64,000 nt of DNA from Caldilinea sp. CFX5 (GCA_021405325.1 QWII01000052.1:3060-67059), one strand, 5' to 3'; numbered from the stretch's first letter, positions 26,666 to 36,558 are shown. The notes: generated by a model from the sequence alone, not told the origin. A program made the numbers and translations.

Positions 26666-26694
26666 TTGTTTTCTACCGCCCTATCCAGTACAAT
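26666..26694 (+). promoter_or_regulatory. Promoter of the large secreted protein gene
   Basis: TTGTTT (26666-26671), 17-bp spacer, TACAAT (26689-26694). It leaves a ~125-nt leader. Confidence 0.5.
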
Positions 26695-26820
26695 AGCCAG
26701 CACACGGCTAGGATAACAGGAAGTGCCGTTCCTGCGCTGGGTGCGCAACACCGTAACTAACAAAGCTGCCCATACCACCCGCTTGTCACACATGGCTGTG
26801 GTTCAGAAAAGGGGGAACAG

Positions 26821-29800
26821 ATGGCTCGGTTACTCAAAACGGCGCTTGGCATGGCGATTGTGAGCCTCGCCCTGCTGGCAGGAGTGACGATCCTGCCCTT
26901 AACCACGGCGGCTGAAGCGCAATCGACGCCTGTCTGTGGCTCGCTTGCGGTTGATACCACCTGGCAGCGCGCCAACAGCCCTTATCTGGTCTGTAATGCG
27001 GGTGTTACGGTGGCTGCCGGGGCGACGTTGACCGTGGAGCCGGGGGTGGAAGTGCAGGTAACCGCCAACGGCAGCATCAACGTCAAGGGGACACTCGTAG
27101 CCGATGGCGCTCCTACCTTGCCCATCACCATCACGGGCGTCGTGAAAAATGCCGGCTCGTGGCTGGGCGTGCGGGTGTCGGGGAGTGGTGGTGTGACCGC
27201 AACGGCGCACCTAAACCATGTTCTGCTCGAATTCGGCGGCAGCGATAATAGCGCCGGGGGACAACTCTATGCCGAGTACGGACTGGCGACTGTCGCCAAC
27301 AGTCTGGTGCGCAACGGTATTCGCGCCGGCCTCTCTGGTGGCAGCCAGGGCCGTATTGTGGCGACGGCTACCCGGTTTGAGAACAACGGCGGCGCTGCCA
27401 TTACCTTGCTCAATGTTAGCGACTACGACCTGGTTATGCCCAATCTGGCGGCGACCGGGAATGGTCTCAACGCCATTCAGATTACGAGCGCCAATGAACT
27501 CAAAGGCCAGCGTAGCTGGAACAGCACTATTCCTTATGTGATTGGTGGGGCGCTGTACAATCTCGCCGGCGCTTCTTTGACCATTGCGCCGGGCAGCGAA
27601 TTACAATTTACCGACGTAGGCGGGTTACTGATTGGCGGCGCGCTGCAAGCGATTGGGCAACCTGGGCAACCCATCACCTTTACCGGGACGACCAAAGCAG
27701 AGGGCGCCTGGCGTGGGATCAGGGTCTATGGCAGCGTCCAACAGCCGGCGCAGGCGCAATTCGATTATACCGTCATCGAGTATGGCGGGCTGGCTGGGGC
27801 CAATCTCCATATTGGCTACGGTCAAGCGCGCGTGACCAACAGCATCATTCGCCGCAGTTCGACCCATGGCATCTATGTGGATTCCTTTAGCGCCGGCAAT
27901 GTAATTCAAAACAGTCAGATCATCGACCACGCCGGCTTTGGCATCAAAACCCTCGACCCGACCCGCCCGGTACTGGCCACAAACAACTGGTGGGGCGATC
28001 CCAGTGGACCGATCAGCGAGGCCGGGTGCAACAATGGTACAGCCAGCCGCATCAGCGCCGGTGTCATCTTTGCGCCGGTGAGCGTCGATCCGCAGACACC
28101 CCCCTTACCGCTGGCCCTAAGCGATACCGCCATTCTCACGGTGACGCCCCGGCGCTGGTTTGTGCCGGCCAACGGTCAATCGCGCGCTTACTTCGACCTT
28201 ACCCTGCGTGACGGCAATGGCGCACCGCTGGCCGGGCGCAAAGTGCGCTTATTGAGCAGCCGCGGCACGGTGACCGATGGCGGCATCACCGACGCTGCCG
28301 GCAAGACGTTGGCCTATATCATCAGCAATGCACCGGGCGATGCCGATGTGCGCGCCACATTGGACAGCACGAGTTGCGAAGTGGCCACCTCTCCCTTCGT
28401 CAAAATTACCTTTACACCGCCAACCACACTTACCGATCTCGCCCCCGATGCGCCGGCGCCCTACCTGGATACCAGCCTGGTTGTGCAACCCATGCCTGTC
28501 GTGGCCGGCGTCCCCACGAAGTTGGCGGCGACCTTTACCAATCCCCTAGCGCAACCTATCACCCTGGATATCAGCTTTGAATTTGCACAATCGAGCATCG
28601 GCTTGGCCTTTGGTCCCATTGCCACCGTGACCGGCAAAGTGATTCCAGCCAAAGGAACCCTGACCGTCGAAACGCAGTGGCTGCCGTTGGTTGCCGGTCA
28701 TTACTGTGTGCAGGTTCAGTATAACATTGTGGCGATCAATGGGCAGCAACTCCGCCAAGCACAGGCCGCGGGGACGCGACAAAGGAATCTGAATGTCTAT
28801 CAGGGGGGCAAGAATTCGCCCAACGACAAAGACAGCTTACAAAAAGCCGATCAGGCGTTTAATGCAGTGAACCAGATCCCCGGCGGCGGCACCCCGATCC
28901 ACAAGGCCATTGTGGGCAAGTGGTGGGGTTGGGCGAGCAGCACGGCATCGAAGATTTCCCAAAGTCTGTTCGGCGACCCACCCCGCCAGGACTTTCGCCT
29001 GATTACACAGCCGCAACGCCCGCCGGTTGTGCTGGTGCAACCGGATGCCCAAATTTCAGCAGCGCGCGCCGACGCCCTCAACGCCGTGACCAACAGTCTG
29101 GCCGACATGCTCGCCAATGGCGAAGCGGCGGTCATTGCCTTTGATCGGGCCGGTGGCGCCAGCGAAGCCAACGACCTGACGTGGGCCGCCGTGCAGACCG
29201 CTGCGCAACTCCACTATCGGTCGCTCTATGCCGCGGCGGCGCTGACGACTGCGCTTGCCCTCGATCATCTGGTTGCCGTGGCGGCCCAGGAAGGGGTAAC
29301 GGCCGCACCGTTGACCGCCGCGGAAATTCTCGCCTACCAACAGGCGCTGACCGCCAACGGCTTTAGCGCCGACGATATCGCCGGTTATCGCGCCCTGGGC
29401 ATGAGCGCTGCGGAAATTGAAGCTGAACGGCAAGCGATTCTCGCCATCAACCCCGCCGAAGGGGCCATCGATCTGGTGCAGGCGCTCAAAGATTGGGCCG
29501 CCGCCTATCGCGCCTTGGGCAATGCCCTGCTTTCGCCAAAGATGTTTGCCCCTTCGTTCCGTGTCGGCGGCGCGCCAGGGCAGGCAGCCCAGATTGACGC
29601 GCCCACCACCGGCAACACGATGGTGCAGATCTTTACCACGACCGGTAGTTTTGTGCTGGGGAATCCACTGAGCCAGACCACGACCATCGATCTTCGTGAA
29701 CGTCGGCTGGGGATGCCTGCCGACTGGCTGGTCACCATCGACCCGGCGCAAGTAACCCTGGTCCCCGGCGCCCAGACCACGGTGACAGTGACGATTGAAC

Positions 29801-29958
29801 CAAGTGTGCCCGTACCGCAAGGCAGCACTGCGCGCGTGGCGATCGAGGGCTATGCCGGTCAGCAATTGTTGGGTGGCGTGACGATGGATGTCGTCGCCCC
29901 GGCTTACACCGTTTTCGATGGCAAGTCGCGCCTCTATTTGCCGCTCCTGCGACGGTAA
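26821..29958 (+). CDS. Large secreted beta-helix protein with YLPLLRR C-terminus
   Basis: 1045 residues. Signal peptide (hydrophobic run ~10-30, AEA before Q). Residues ~40-420 are right-handed parallel beta-helix repeats (e.g. LTVEPGVEVQVTANGSINVKG). About 440-530 is an invasin/Big-1-like Ig domain (PANGQSRAYFDLTLRDGNGA). A helical region at ~680-900 and a further beta domain follow. The last residues are RLYLPLLRR, a hydrophobic-basic ending common in exported proteins of Chloroflexota and possibly a sorting tag. Extracellular adhesion or sheath role is inferred; no catalytic site was found. Confidence 0.85.
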   Translation: MARLLKTALGMAIVSLALLAGVTILPLTTAAEAQSTPVCGSLAVDTTWQRANSPYLVCNAGVTVAAGATLTVEPGVEVQVTANGSINVKGTLVADGAPTLPITITGVVKNAGSWLGVRVSGSGGVTATAHLNHVLLEFGGSDNSAGGQLYAEYGLATVANSLVRNGIRAGLSGGSQGRIVATATRFENNGGAAITLLNVSDYDLVMPNLAATGNGLNAIQITSANELKGQRSWNSTIPYVIGGALYNLAGASLTIAPGSELQFTDVGGLLIGGALQAIGQPGQPITFTGTTKAEGAWRGIRVYGSVQQPAQAQFDYTVIEYGGLAGANLHIGYGQARVTNSIIRRSSTHGIYVDSFSAGNVIQNSQIIDHAGFGIKTLDPTRPVLATNNWWGDPSGPISEAGCNNGTASRISAGVIFAPVSVDPQTPPLPLALSDTAILTVTPRRWFVPANGQSRAYFDLTLRDGNGAPLAGRKVRLLSSRGTVTDGGITDAAGKTLAYIISNAPGDADVRATLDSTSCEVATSPFVKITFTPPTTLTDLAPDAPAPYLDTSLVVQPMPVVAGVPTKLAATFTNPLAQPITLDISFEFAQSSIGLAFGPIATVTGKVIPAKGTLTVETQWLPLVAGHYCVQVQYNIVAINGQQLRQAQAAGTRQRNLNVYQGGKNSPNDKDSLQKADQAFNAVNQIPGGGTPIHKAIVGKWWGWASSTASKISQSLFGDPPRQDFRLITQPQRPPVVLVQPDAQISAARADALNAVTNSLADMLANGEAAVIAFDRAGGASEANDLTWAAVQTAAQLHYRSLYAAAALTTALALDHLVAVAAQEGVTAAPLTAAEILAYQQALTANGFSADDIAGYRALGMSAAEIEAERQAILAINPAEGAIDLVQALKDWAAAYRALGNALLSPKMFAPSFRVGGAPGQAAQIDAPTTGNTMVQIFTTTGSFVLGNPLSQTTTIDLRERRLGMPADWLVTIDPAQVTLVPGAQTTVTVTIEPSVPVPQGSTARVAIEGYAGQQLLGGVTMDVVAPAYTVFDGKSRLYLPLLRR

Positions 29959-30072
29959 GTGAGCGTCAAAAAACAAATTCCGTTCTCCGCGAGTCCGTGA
30001 TTCGCCTTGGGTTGGTGCGAGTCACGGACTCGCGGAGAGCAAAGCGGGAACTTATTGTTAGACGCTCACTTA
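29956..30072. repeat. Nested double hairpin
   Basis: Outer 12-nt arms 29956-29967/30061-30072 and inner 16-nt arms 29985-30000/30022-30037, all perfect. The outer arm begins inside the stop codon of the secreted protein gene. It lies between convergent genes and probably terminates both. Confidence 0.8.
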
Positions 30073-30083
30073 GCAAGTTGCGG

Positions 30084-30755
30084 TTATAGCTGGCGTAACC
30101 ACACCTGTGCCGTTGTCTCATCATAAATGGCATAGCGCAAGTGCGGCCCATCATCGGGCGCGCCGGCGCTGCCGACGCCGATCAAGTAGCGGTTGGGGGC
30201 CGTGGGCAAGCCCGGTTCCAAGGTAAATTCGGTCGGTTCCCGGAAGTTGCGCAGCCGCCGTTCACCTTGACCATCGGCGGTCCACGCCCACACATCTTGG
30301 ACATGGGTGTGACCATGAAAGGCGACTTGCCCCCCGGTTGCTTCCAGAGCGGCGAAGGCTTCCCAACGCGCTGCCTCGTTACGGTGGAGGCGGGGAAAGA
30401 GGGTCTGCCAACTCAGGCCATTCCGCATGTAACTCTCTGCGGTGGCCGTGCTGGTCACGGTTGGCGGCATGTCGGGCGTGGCGTGACAGAAGATGGCTTG
30501 CGGCCGCCGGATCACCGCCGGCCAGTCGCGCACCCAGGTTGCCATAGGTGTCGGCAAACGCTGCCAGCCGCTCACTTCCCAGTTGCCAAAGGTGCAGGCA
30601 ATGTTTCGTTCTTGTAAGGCCAGAAAAAGCTGCGGATCGCGCCCGACATCGCCCAGATAGACAAAGCTGTCCACCTGCCACTGGGCTGCGTCCGCCAGCA
30701 CTGCCCCGAACCCCGCCTGGTTATCATGAAGATCCGAAAAAATCGCAAAGCGCAT
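30084..30755 (-). CDS. Calcineurin-like metallophosphoesterase (YfcE/MJ0936 type)
   Basis: 223 residues. Metal-site blocks are clear: FSDLHDN (D and H), YLGDVG (GDxxG), CTFGNWE (GNxE in place of GNHE), FCHAT and HGHTHVQ. The GNWE variant loses the usual His that protonates the leaving group, which may alter activity. ATG 30755 has GAGGGG just upstream; the longer frame starts in the palindrome. Family members hydrolyse phosphodiesters; substrate unknown. Confidence 0.87.
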   Translation of the reverse strand: MRFAIFSDLHDNQAGFGAVLADAAQWQVDSFVYLGDVGRDPQLFLALQERNIACTFGNWEVSGWQRLPTPMATWVRDWPAVIRRPQAIFCHATPDMPPTVTSTATAESYMRNGLSWQTLFPRLHRNEAARWEAFAALEATGGQVAFHGHTHVQDVWAWTADGQGERRLRNFREPTEFTLEPGLPTAPNRYLIGVGSAGAPDDGPHLRYAIYDETTAQVWLRQL

Positions 30756-30786
30756 AACCCCTCGTTCTACATATGGCGAACAATGG

Positions 30787-30886
30787 CGGTTCACAGAGAA
30801 CGCAGAGATGGCGCAGAGACACACAGAGAGCGCTCAAAGATTTTCTCTGTGTATCTCTGTGCAGCCCTTGTGTTCTCTGTGAACCG
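30787..30886. repeat. CACAGAGAACGC-type palindrome
   Basis: 15-nt perfect outer arms (30787-30801 and 30872-30886) and imperfect inner pairing of CACAGAGAG with CTCTGTGTATCTCTGTG. Another low-complexity palindrome family of the spacers. Confidence 0.8.
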
Positions 30887-30969
30887 ATAAGTCACAAAAT
30901 CCGCCCAATCCGCCTCATCTGCCTTCCATTCTACAACCCTTGCGAATTGCCGTCTGTAAGCCGTAGGGT

Positions 30970-30998
30970 TTGACAAAATCAGAGCTTGCAGGTATAGT
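30970..30998 (+). promoter_or_regulatory. Promoter of tRNA-Val
   Basis: TTGACA (30970-30975), exactly 17 bp, TATAGT (30993-30998), 20 bp before the tRNA. Confidence 0.8.
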
Positions 30999-31018
30999 GT
31001 ACTCTCTGAATCGCATGG

Positions 31019-31093
<75 letters not shown>

Positions 31094-31161
31094 AGAGGAG
31101 TGTATGACAAGGCTGGCCGCGGGTCAGCCTTTTCTATTGATGCTTACTGTGGGAAGGTCGA

Positions 31162-33201
31162 ATGCATCGCTTGTGCTGTACCTATACGCAACGCCGGGGC
31201 GTGGTGACGCTTCTGGGAATCTTGCTTTTGTTGCTGGCCGCCGGTTGTCGTTTTGAGTTTCAACAAAGTTCGCCCTCGGCTGTCTTTACGCCCCTCCCCC
31301 TGCCTACCCGCACGGCGACCACCGCTCGTACCGCCTCGGCCCAAGCCACACCCGTGCCGGCAGAGTGGTTGACCCAACAATCAACCGAAGAACAGTTGTT
31401 ACAAATGGTCGTACCCCAACGAGATCTGCGTGATTTGACCATGCGTCTCAACCTGACTGTGGACGAAGTGCCGCTGGTGGTCAATACAACTACGCCTGAT
31501 TACAACGTGGGCGACGAAATTGAATTCTGGGTGCATAACCTGGACACCAATCGCTCTTCGCCCATTACCGCCCAGTTGATCTACAAAACCAAAGTGGCCT
31601 ATGTTTGGGTGGAGACAGGGCAGAAATACGACCTCGACGCCATCGCCCGCTCCATTGACCGCTTTAGCGAACAGAGCTACCCGGCGGAGGTCGCCTTTTT
31701 TGGCAGCGAATGGTATCCCGGCGTGGACAACGACCCGCGGCTGCATATTCTGCATGCCACCAATGTAGGCAGCGGCGTCGCCGGCTACTACAGCAGCGCC
31801 GATCAATACAGCCGGTTGGCGAATCCATACTCCAACGAAAAAGAGATGTTTTATATCAACCTGACCTGGTTGAACAACGCGTCGGATTATAATTACTATG
31901 AAACGGTGCTGGCCCACGAATTCCAACACATGATCCACTGGGCCAACGACCGCAACGAAGAGACCTGGATCAACGAAGGGTTGAGCGAGTACGCGCAAGA
32001 GGTGGCCGGCTATGGCTCCGACACGATCTTTGCCAATTCCTTTATCAGCCAGCCCGACACCCAACTCAACACCTGGAAACTCAACTCCGGCAGCACCGCC
32101 GAGCATTATGGCAGCGCCTACCTCTTTATCAACTACCTAACCCAGGAATTTGGCGCACCGACGACCAAAGCGTTGGTGGCCCAGACGCCCAATGGCATCC
32201 AAGGAGTGACCTCTGCCTTAGCGGCGCAGGGATACGACGCCAATTTTAACACCGTCTTCGCTGACTGGGTGATTGCCAACTACCTGGACGAACCAACCGC
32301 GCTCGACGGTGACGGACGCTATGGCTATGAGAATCTCGACCTTACCACACCGCCGCTGGTCCATACCTTTACCGCCGACGCCACGGCTACCTACGAGGAG
32401 ACGGTCAACAACTACGCCACCGACTATATCCGCGTTGAAGGCGCTGGGGATGTCACGCTGCGCTTTCAGGGGCAACCCAGCACCCGGTTAGCCAACGCGC
32501 AACCCTATAGCGGTCAGCGTGTTTGGTGGAGTCACCGGGGCGATGATTCCAACACCCGCCTGACTCGCCGTTTTGACCTGCGTACACTGACGCCTGGCAC
32601 GCCGGTAACGATGGAAGCGGCCTTCTGGTGGGATATCGAACCGGATTATGATTATGGCTATGTCGTCGTCAGTCGCGACCAGCGCAAGTGGCAGATTTTG
32701 CCGGGCCAATACACCACCACTGAAAACCCCAGCGGCAACAGCTTTGGCCACGCCTACACCGCCAGCAGCGCCGCCATCGACGGTCAGCAGGGCGGCTGGG
32801 TGACAGAGCGCTTTGATCTGAGCGCCTTTGCCGGCGCCGAGATCTGGTTGCGTTTTGAATATGTCACCGACGATGCGGCCAACGCCAGCGGTTGGTTGAT
32901 CGATGATGTACGCATCCCGGCGCTGGACTATACTGCTGATTTTGAAAACAACAGCGAAGGCTGGCAGAGCGAAGGCTGGTTGCTAACCGATAATGTGCTC
33001 GTCCAGCACTGGCTGGTGCAGATCATGACCTTTGAGCATGACCAACTGGTCAGCGTCGAACGCTTCCCGATTGATGACCAGGGGCAGGCTAACCTGCTGT
33101 TCGCGCAACTGGGGCGCAATCGCTATGCCGTTCTCGCCGTTAGCGCCATTACCCCCACGACCACAGAACCAGCAAGCTATCAGTTACAACCGGAACGATG
33201 A
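31162..33201 (+). CDS. Lipoprotein zinc metallopeptidase
   Basis: 679 residues. Lipobox LAAGC (Cys ~29) after a hydrophobic leader, then a Thr/Pro-rich linker. The zinc site is HEFQH at 252-256 with the downstream [12 protein letters not shown], giving the third ligand Glu of gluzincins. The C-terminal half has beta domains of the immune-inhibitor-A type ([20 protein letters not shown]). It is predicted to be a surface-anchored protease. Its TGA overlaps the ATG of the amylosucrase gene, so the two are translated together despite different compartments. Confidence 0.85.
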   Translation: MHRLCCTYTQRRGVVTLLGILLLLLAAGCRFEFQQSSPSAVFTPLPLPTRTATTARTASAQATPVPAEWLTQQSTEEQLLQMVVPQRDLRDLTMRLNLTVDEVPLVVNTTTPDYNVGDEIEFWVHNLDTNRSSPITAQLIYKTKVAYVWVETGQKYDLDAIARSIDRFSEQSYPAEVAFFGSEWYPGVDNDPRLHILHATNVGSGVAGYYSSADQYSRLANPYSNEKEMFYINLTWLNNASDYNYYETVLAHEFQHMIHWANDRNEETWINEGLSEYAQEVAGYGSDTIFANSFISQPDTQLNTWKLNSGSTAEHYGSAYLFINYLTQEFGAPTTKALVAQTPNGIQGVTSALAAQGYDANFNTVFADWVIANYLDEPTALDGDGRYGYENLDLTTPPLVHTFTADATATYEETVNNYATDYIRVEGAGDVTLRFQGQPSTRLANAQPYSGQRVWWSHRGDDSNTRLTRRFDLRTLTPGTPVTMEAAFWWDIEPDYDYGYVVVSRDQRKWQILPGQYTTTENPSGNSFGHAYTASSAAIDGQQGGWVTERFDLSAFAGAEIWLRFEYVTDDAANASGWLIDDVRIPALDYTADFENNSEGWQSEGWLLTDNVLVQHWLVQIMTFEHDQLVSVERFPIDDQGQANLLFAQLGRNRYAVLAVSAITPTTTEPASYQLQPER

Positions 33202-35156
33202 CCATGATGCTCTCTGCTACCCAACTGGCTCATGCTACGACTGTCACCCTGGCGCGTCTGCTGTCCCGGCTGGAGCAGACCTTTGCCGACCAACTCGCCA
33301 CCCCGGAATGGGCCGTCTTCCGGCGGCGGCTCGATGCGCACTTTCCCCGCCTCTTTCACCTGCTCTTGCAGCTTTACCACGGGCGTTATGATTTTTTTTA
33401 TCATCTGGAGCAGATCCTGGCCCTGGCGGCACGCAGTTGGCTGGAACGCCCCGCTGAGTTGCAGGCGCTCGATGCCCGGCGCGAAGCCGAGCCGCATTGG
33501 TATCAAGACCAGCGCATGTTGGGGGGCGTCTGCTATGTCGATCTCTTTGCCGGCAATCTCGATGGTGTGCGGGCGCGCATTCCCTATTTCAAGGAACTGG
33601 GCCTCACCTATCTCCACCTGATGCCCCTCTTCAAAGCGCCCGAAGGCAACAGCGATGGCGGCTATGCGGTCAGCGATTACCGGGAAGTCAACCCGGCGCT
33701 GGGGTCGATGGACGATCTACGGCGGCTGGCGACCGAGTTGCGCCACGAAGGGATCAGCCTGGTTCTCGATTTTATCTTCAACCATACATCGGACGAACAT
33801 CGCTGGGCGTTAACGGCGCTGGCCGGCGACCCTGACCACCAGGACTATTACTTCTTCTTCCCCGACCGCACCATGCCCGATGCCTATGACCGCACCTTGC
33901 GCGAGATCTTCCCCGACCAACACCCCGGCAGCTTCACTTATCGCCAGGAAGTAGACAAGTGGGTTTGGACAACCTTCAATTCGTTTCAATGGGATCTGAA
34001 CTACGCCAACCCGGTGACCTTTGCCGAGATGGCCGGCGAAATGCTCTTCCTGGCCAATGTGGGCTGTGAAGTATTACGGCTCGATGCCCTGGCCTTCACC
34101 TGGAAGAAGCTCGGAACCGACTGTGAGAACTTGCCGGAAGCGCATACCCTGGTGCAAGCATTCAACGCATTGCTACGGATTGCCGCGCCGTCGTTGCTCT
34201 TCAAATCCGAAGCGATTGTCCACCCGGATGAGGTTGCCAAATATATTAGCGAAGAGGAGTGTCAGCTTTCCTACAATCCGTTGCTCATGGCGCTGCTCTG
34301 GAACAGTCTGGCGACGCGCGAGGTGCGGCTGTTGCGCCAGTCGATGAGCCACCGCTTCAAGCTTCCGGGTGGCTGCGCCTGGGTCAACTATGTGCGCTGT
34401 CATGATGACATCGGCTGGACCTTTGATGATGGCGATGCGGCCCTGCTTGGCATTAACGGCTTTGATCACCGCCGCTTTCTCAATGCCTTCTACACGGGTC
34501 GCTTCCCCGGCAGCTTTGCCCGCGGTCTGCCCTTTCAAGAAAACCCAAAAACCGGTGATGCGCGCATCTCCGGCTCGCTGGCGTCGCTGGCCGGCTTGGA
34601 ACGGGCGCTCCAACTCAATGATTCTGGGGAGATCGAGCTGGCAATTCGACGCATTCTCCTGGTTCATGCCATCATCTTCAGTATCGGCGGCATCCCATTG
34701 ATCTACCTGGGCGACGAAGTGGGCTGGCTCAACGACTACAGCTATCGCACCGATCCGGCCAAAGGCGGCGACAGTCGCTGGGTACATCGCCCGCCGATTG
34801 ACTGGGCCAAAGTCGAGCGCCGCCATGAGTCCCAAAGTATTGAAGGTCAAATTTACAGCCGCCTTTGCCGCCTCATCGCCGCCCGTCAGGCCCACCCTGG
34901 CTTTGCCGGCAACAGGATGGCGGTGATCAACGTCGGCTCGGATCAAGTTTTCGCTTTTGTGCGCACTCATGAACAACAACGTATTGTCGTCTTAGCCAAC
35001 TTCAGCGAACGCGTCCAACCCATCGCCGCCAACGAAATCCGCCTCTATGGCCTGGGCTATGCTTTCACCGACCTGATCACCAACCAATTGCTCCACCTCA
35101 ACGACCAACCCATCCACCTGGAGCCGTATCAGGTGATGTGGCTGGCGAGTGCATAG
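33198..35156 (+). CDS. Amylosucrase (GH13)
   Basis: 652 residues, the normal length of the family. GH13 catalytic residues align with Neisseria amylosucrase: nucleophile D296 in [11 protein letters not shown], acid/base E338 in [12 protein letters not shown], and H402-D403 in RCHDDIGW, the last Asp pair being the transition-state site. Also [20 protein letters not shown] in the active-site loop (20 residues). The enzyme makes alpha-1,4-glucan from sucrose and releases fructose; sucrose hydrolysis or isomerisation are side reactions. No signal peptide, hence cytoplasmic. Starts by an ATGA overlap with the peptidase gene. Confidence 0.93.
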   Translation: MTMMLSATQLAHATTVTLARLLSRLEQTFADQLATPEWAVFRRRLDAHFPRLFHLLLQLYHGRYDFFYHLEQILALAARSWLERPAELQALDARREAEPHWYQDQRMLGGVCYVDLFAGNLDGVRARIPYFKELGLTYLHLMPLFKAPEGNSDGGYAVSDYREVNPALGSMDDLRRLATELRHEGISLVLDFIFNHTSDEHRWALTALAGDPDHQDYYFFFPDRTMPDAYDRTLREIFPDQHPGSFTYRQEVDKWVWTTFNSFQWDLNYANPVTFAEMAGEMLFLANVGCEVLRLDALAFTWKKLGTDCENLPEAHTLVQAFNALLRIAAPSLLFKSEAIVHPDEVAKYISEEECQLSYNPLLMALLWNSLATREVRLLRQSMSHRFKLPGGCAWVNYVRCHDDIGWTFDDGDAALLGINGFDHRRFLNAFYTGRFPGSFARGLPFQENPKTGDARISGSLASLAGLERALQLNDSGEIELAIRRILLVHAIIFSIGGIPLIYLGDEVGWLNDYSYRTDPAKGGDSRWVHRPPIDWAKVERRHESQSIEGQIYSRLCRLIAARQAHPGFAGNRMAVINVGSDQVFAFVRTHEQQRIVVLANFSERVQPIAANEIRLYGLGYAFTDLITNQLLHLNDQPIHLEPYQVMWLASA

Positions 35157-35283
35157 ACAGGAGACACGAGACACGAGACATAATCGTCGATTTCTGCCCG
35201 TCTCTTACCCTGAAAGGATGAGGGCGAAAATTCTTTTTCATCCTTCCTCCTTCATCCCTCATCCGTGTCTCGTGTCTCCTGTC
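35156..35283. repeat. Dispersed element with 19-bp terminal inverted repeats, copy 1
   Basis: Perfect 19-bp terminal arms (35156-35174 and 35265-35283) built on GAGACACGAGACA surround a core (35183-35250) that recurs with ~6 changes and one indel at 42259-42325. Inside, GGATGAGGG (35216-35224) pairs with CCCTCATCC (35256-35264). No coding frame. The left end touches the amylosucrase stop codon. The rest of the spacer, 35284-35511, shows nothing I can assign. Confidence 0.85.
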
Positions 35284-35511
35284 TCCTGGCTATGTAACAA
35301 CCTTCCACACTGTCCCATCTATGCAGAATCTTTGTCGGCCTGGCTGTGCAAAAGCCGTATGAATTGACAGGGTGGTTTGCAAAGGTAGCATAATCTCCGG
35401 TAGAAGATAGGACAAAGTAAGGACAGCGTGCCCTCCTCTCGCGGTTGTCGCCAATTCAAGGTATTATTCAACTAGGGCGACCAACTTGGTACAAGAGAAC
35501 CGGCTGTAGTC

Positions 35512-36219
35512 TTACTTTTGCGGTGCATCTGCCGCCCCATCCGTTTGCCAGAAGGGCGACGTGAGATTCAGCGATTGAAAAATTTCCGTCACCTGTGCCG
35601 CCGTGCGACTGCGGTACGCCGGCGACAGCCGGTCATGATACCACCGTTGGGAGAGCGTCCAGAGCAACGGGGGCGTCAACAACTCGCCTTGGGCAACTGG
35701 TTGTTGATCTTGCCATTCGTAGAAAGCGGCTTCCGACCGGAAGAAACGGATGGTGGCTCAGGTGAAGACCATGTTTTCATACCACTGCTGAAAGGGCACC
35801 AGGACGTGGATCATAGCGGTGGTCGCCACCACTGCGCCCTGGTGAATTTGAAGATCAAGCGGCGCGCCGTCTTGTGCGCACGTTGCATGAATCGCGCCTT
35901 CTTCTGCCTGTAGCGCGGCGATCACGCCAAAGGAATCCCAGGCGCAATTGGCCCAATAGCGTTTGTTGTTGACATCGACCACAAAAGGCGTCGGCACCGC
36001 GGAAAAGGGGTTGGCAATGCGGATATTAGTGGTGCCAGGGTCGAGAAAGAGCGCGTGGATGGCATGGAGGTCATTGAGGAGATCAACGGTCGCTTCACGG
36101 CTCAGCGCAAAGCGATCCTGAATATCGGCCAACTGTGGCGCGCGGGTGGTCGCGGCAAAATGTTGATAGATAAAGGTGCGGACGGGCCACAGTAACGAGT
36201 TTTCTGTCTCTGTTGTCAT
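35512..36219 (-). CDS. MerB-like (organomercurial lyase family) protein with in-frame TGA, probable selenoprotein
   Basis: 235 codons from ATG 36219 (GGGGAGG 12 nt upstream) to TAA 35512-35514. The TGA at 35758-35760 (codon 154) interrupts it. Up to the TGA the protein shows a winged-helix N-domain and MerB blocks: ANCAWDSFGV matches MerB WCALDTLIF (Cys96, Asp99), ATCAQDGAPLDL matches HCAATGAPVSL (Cys117). Reading TGA as U gives VFTUATIRFFRSEAAFYEW, which aligns without gaps to MerB SFCCHVHFFASVPTAEDW with U at catalytic Cys159. 81 more codons follow, ending in the family-like tail TSPFWQ. A SECIS-like hairpin follows the TGA. A recent nonsense mutation of TGC/TGT is the alternative. Confidence 0.85.
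35713..35753 (-). promoter_or_regulatory. Bacterial SECIS-like hairpin
   Basis: Read on the minus strand from the TGA, nucleotides +15 to +28 form CTTCC-GGTC-GGAAG (35730-35743): a 5-bp upper stem with a 4-nt loop beginning GGU. The loop starts 20 nt after the TGA. A lower stem CCAT/ATGG plus CG/CG (+5 to +45) closes it. Bacterial SECIS elements have a short upper stem, a small loop with G in its first two positions, and the loop 16-37 nt after UGA. Confidence 0.7.
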
Positions 36220-36257
36220 GAGATGATTGTACCTCCCCAAAATTACGGCGCACGCTC

Positions 36258-36286
36258 TTGTCGAAAGTAGAAATCCGATGTATACT
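36258..36286 (+). promoter_or_regulatory. Promoter of the DUF4058 remnant
   Basis: TTGTCG (36258-36263), 17-bp spacer, TATACT (36281-36286), divergent from the MerB-like gene. Confidence 0.55.
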
Positions 36287-36321
36287 TACCAATGGATGTG
36301 CTGTGTGGAAAGGAGCCGCTT

Positions 36322-36513
36322 ATGCCTACGCCATTTCCCGGGATGGATCCCTATGAGGATGAACCGATCCTGCCGCTCAACCAGATTCTTCACACCTTGT
36401 ACGACAGCGTTGGGTATGATTTGTTTATCAACTACCAGCAACCGCCCGTGCCTCCGCTGGGTGAAGAGGATGCCTTGTAGGCGCAACAGATCATTGCCGC
36501 AGCCGGACAGTAA
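36322..36513 (+). pseudogene. DUF4058 gene with internal deletion and nonsense codon
   Basis: The start MPTPFPGMDPY is the hallmark N-terminus of DUF4058 proteins (normally ~250 residues). It is joined after ~15 residues to what looks like the family's C-terminus (LHTLYDSVGYDLFINYQQPP, then PPLGEEDAL). The frame meets TAG at 36478-36480 where the family has Trp, and goes on in frame to TAA at 36511-36513. Promoter and AAAGGAG are intact. So an in-frame deletion of about 180-200 codons plus one TGG-to-TAG change is inferred. Confidence 0.7.
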
Positions 36514-36558
36514 CGGCAACGGGGCGCAGAGGGCGATAGTGCGCCTGTATCCACACCT

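Noticed and set aside
26425..26793. 122-codon minus-strand frame in the gap before the secreted protein
   Set aside because: No ribosome site or recognisable domain, and it covers the plus-strand promoter and the frameshifted gene.
29056..29976. 306-codon minus-strand frame over the secreted protein
   Set aside because: Antisense shadow, Gly/Arg/His-rich; the plus frame has signal peptide and domains.
35758..35760. TGA as a sign of a general genetic-code change (Trp)
   Set aside because: TGA ends many other genes here (for example the kinase, regulator, DinB and operon genes), so recoding must be local.
35518..35913. 131-codon plus-strand frame
   Set aside because: It is antisense to the MerB-like gene, Arg/His-rich, has no ribosome site, and the minus-strand reading gives a recognisable family on both sides of the TGA.
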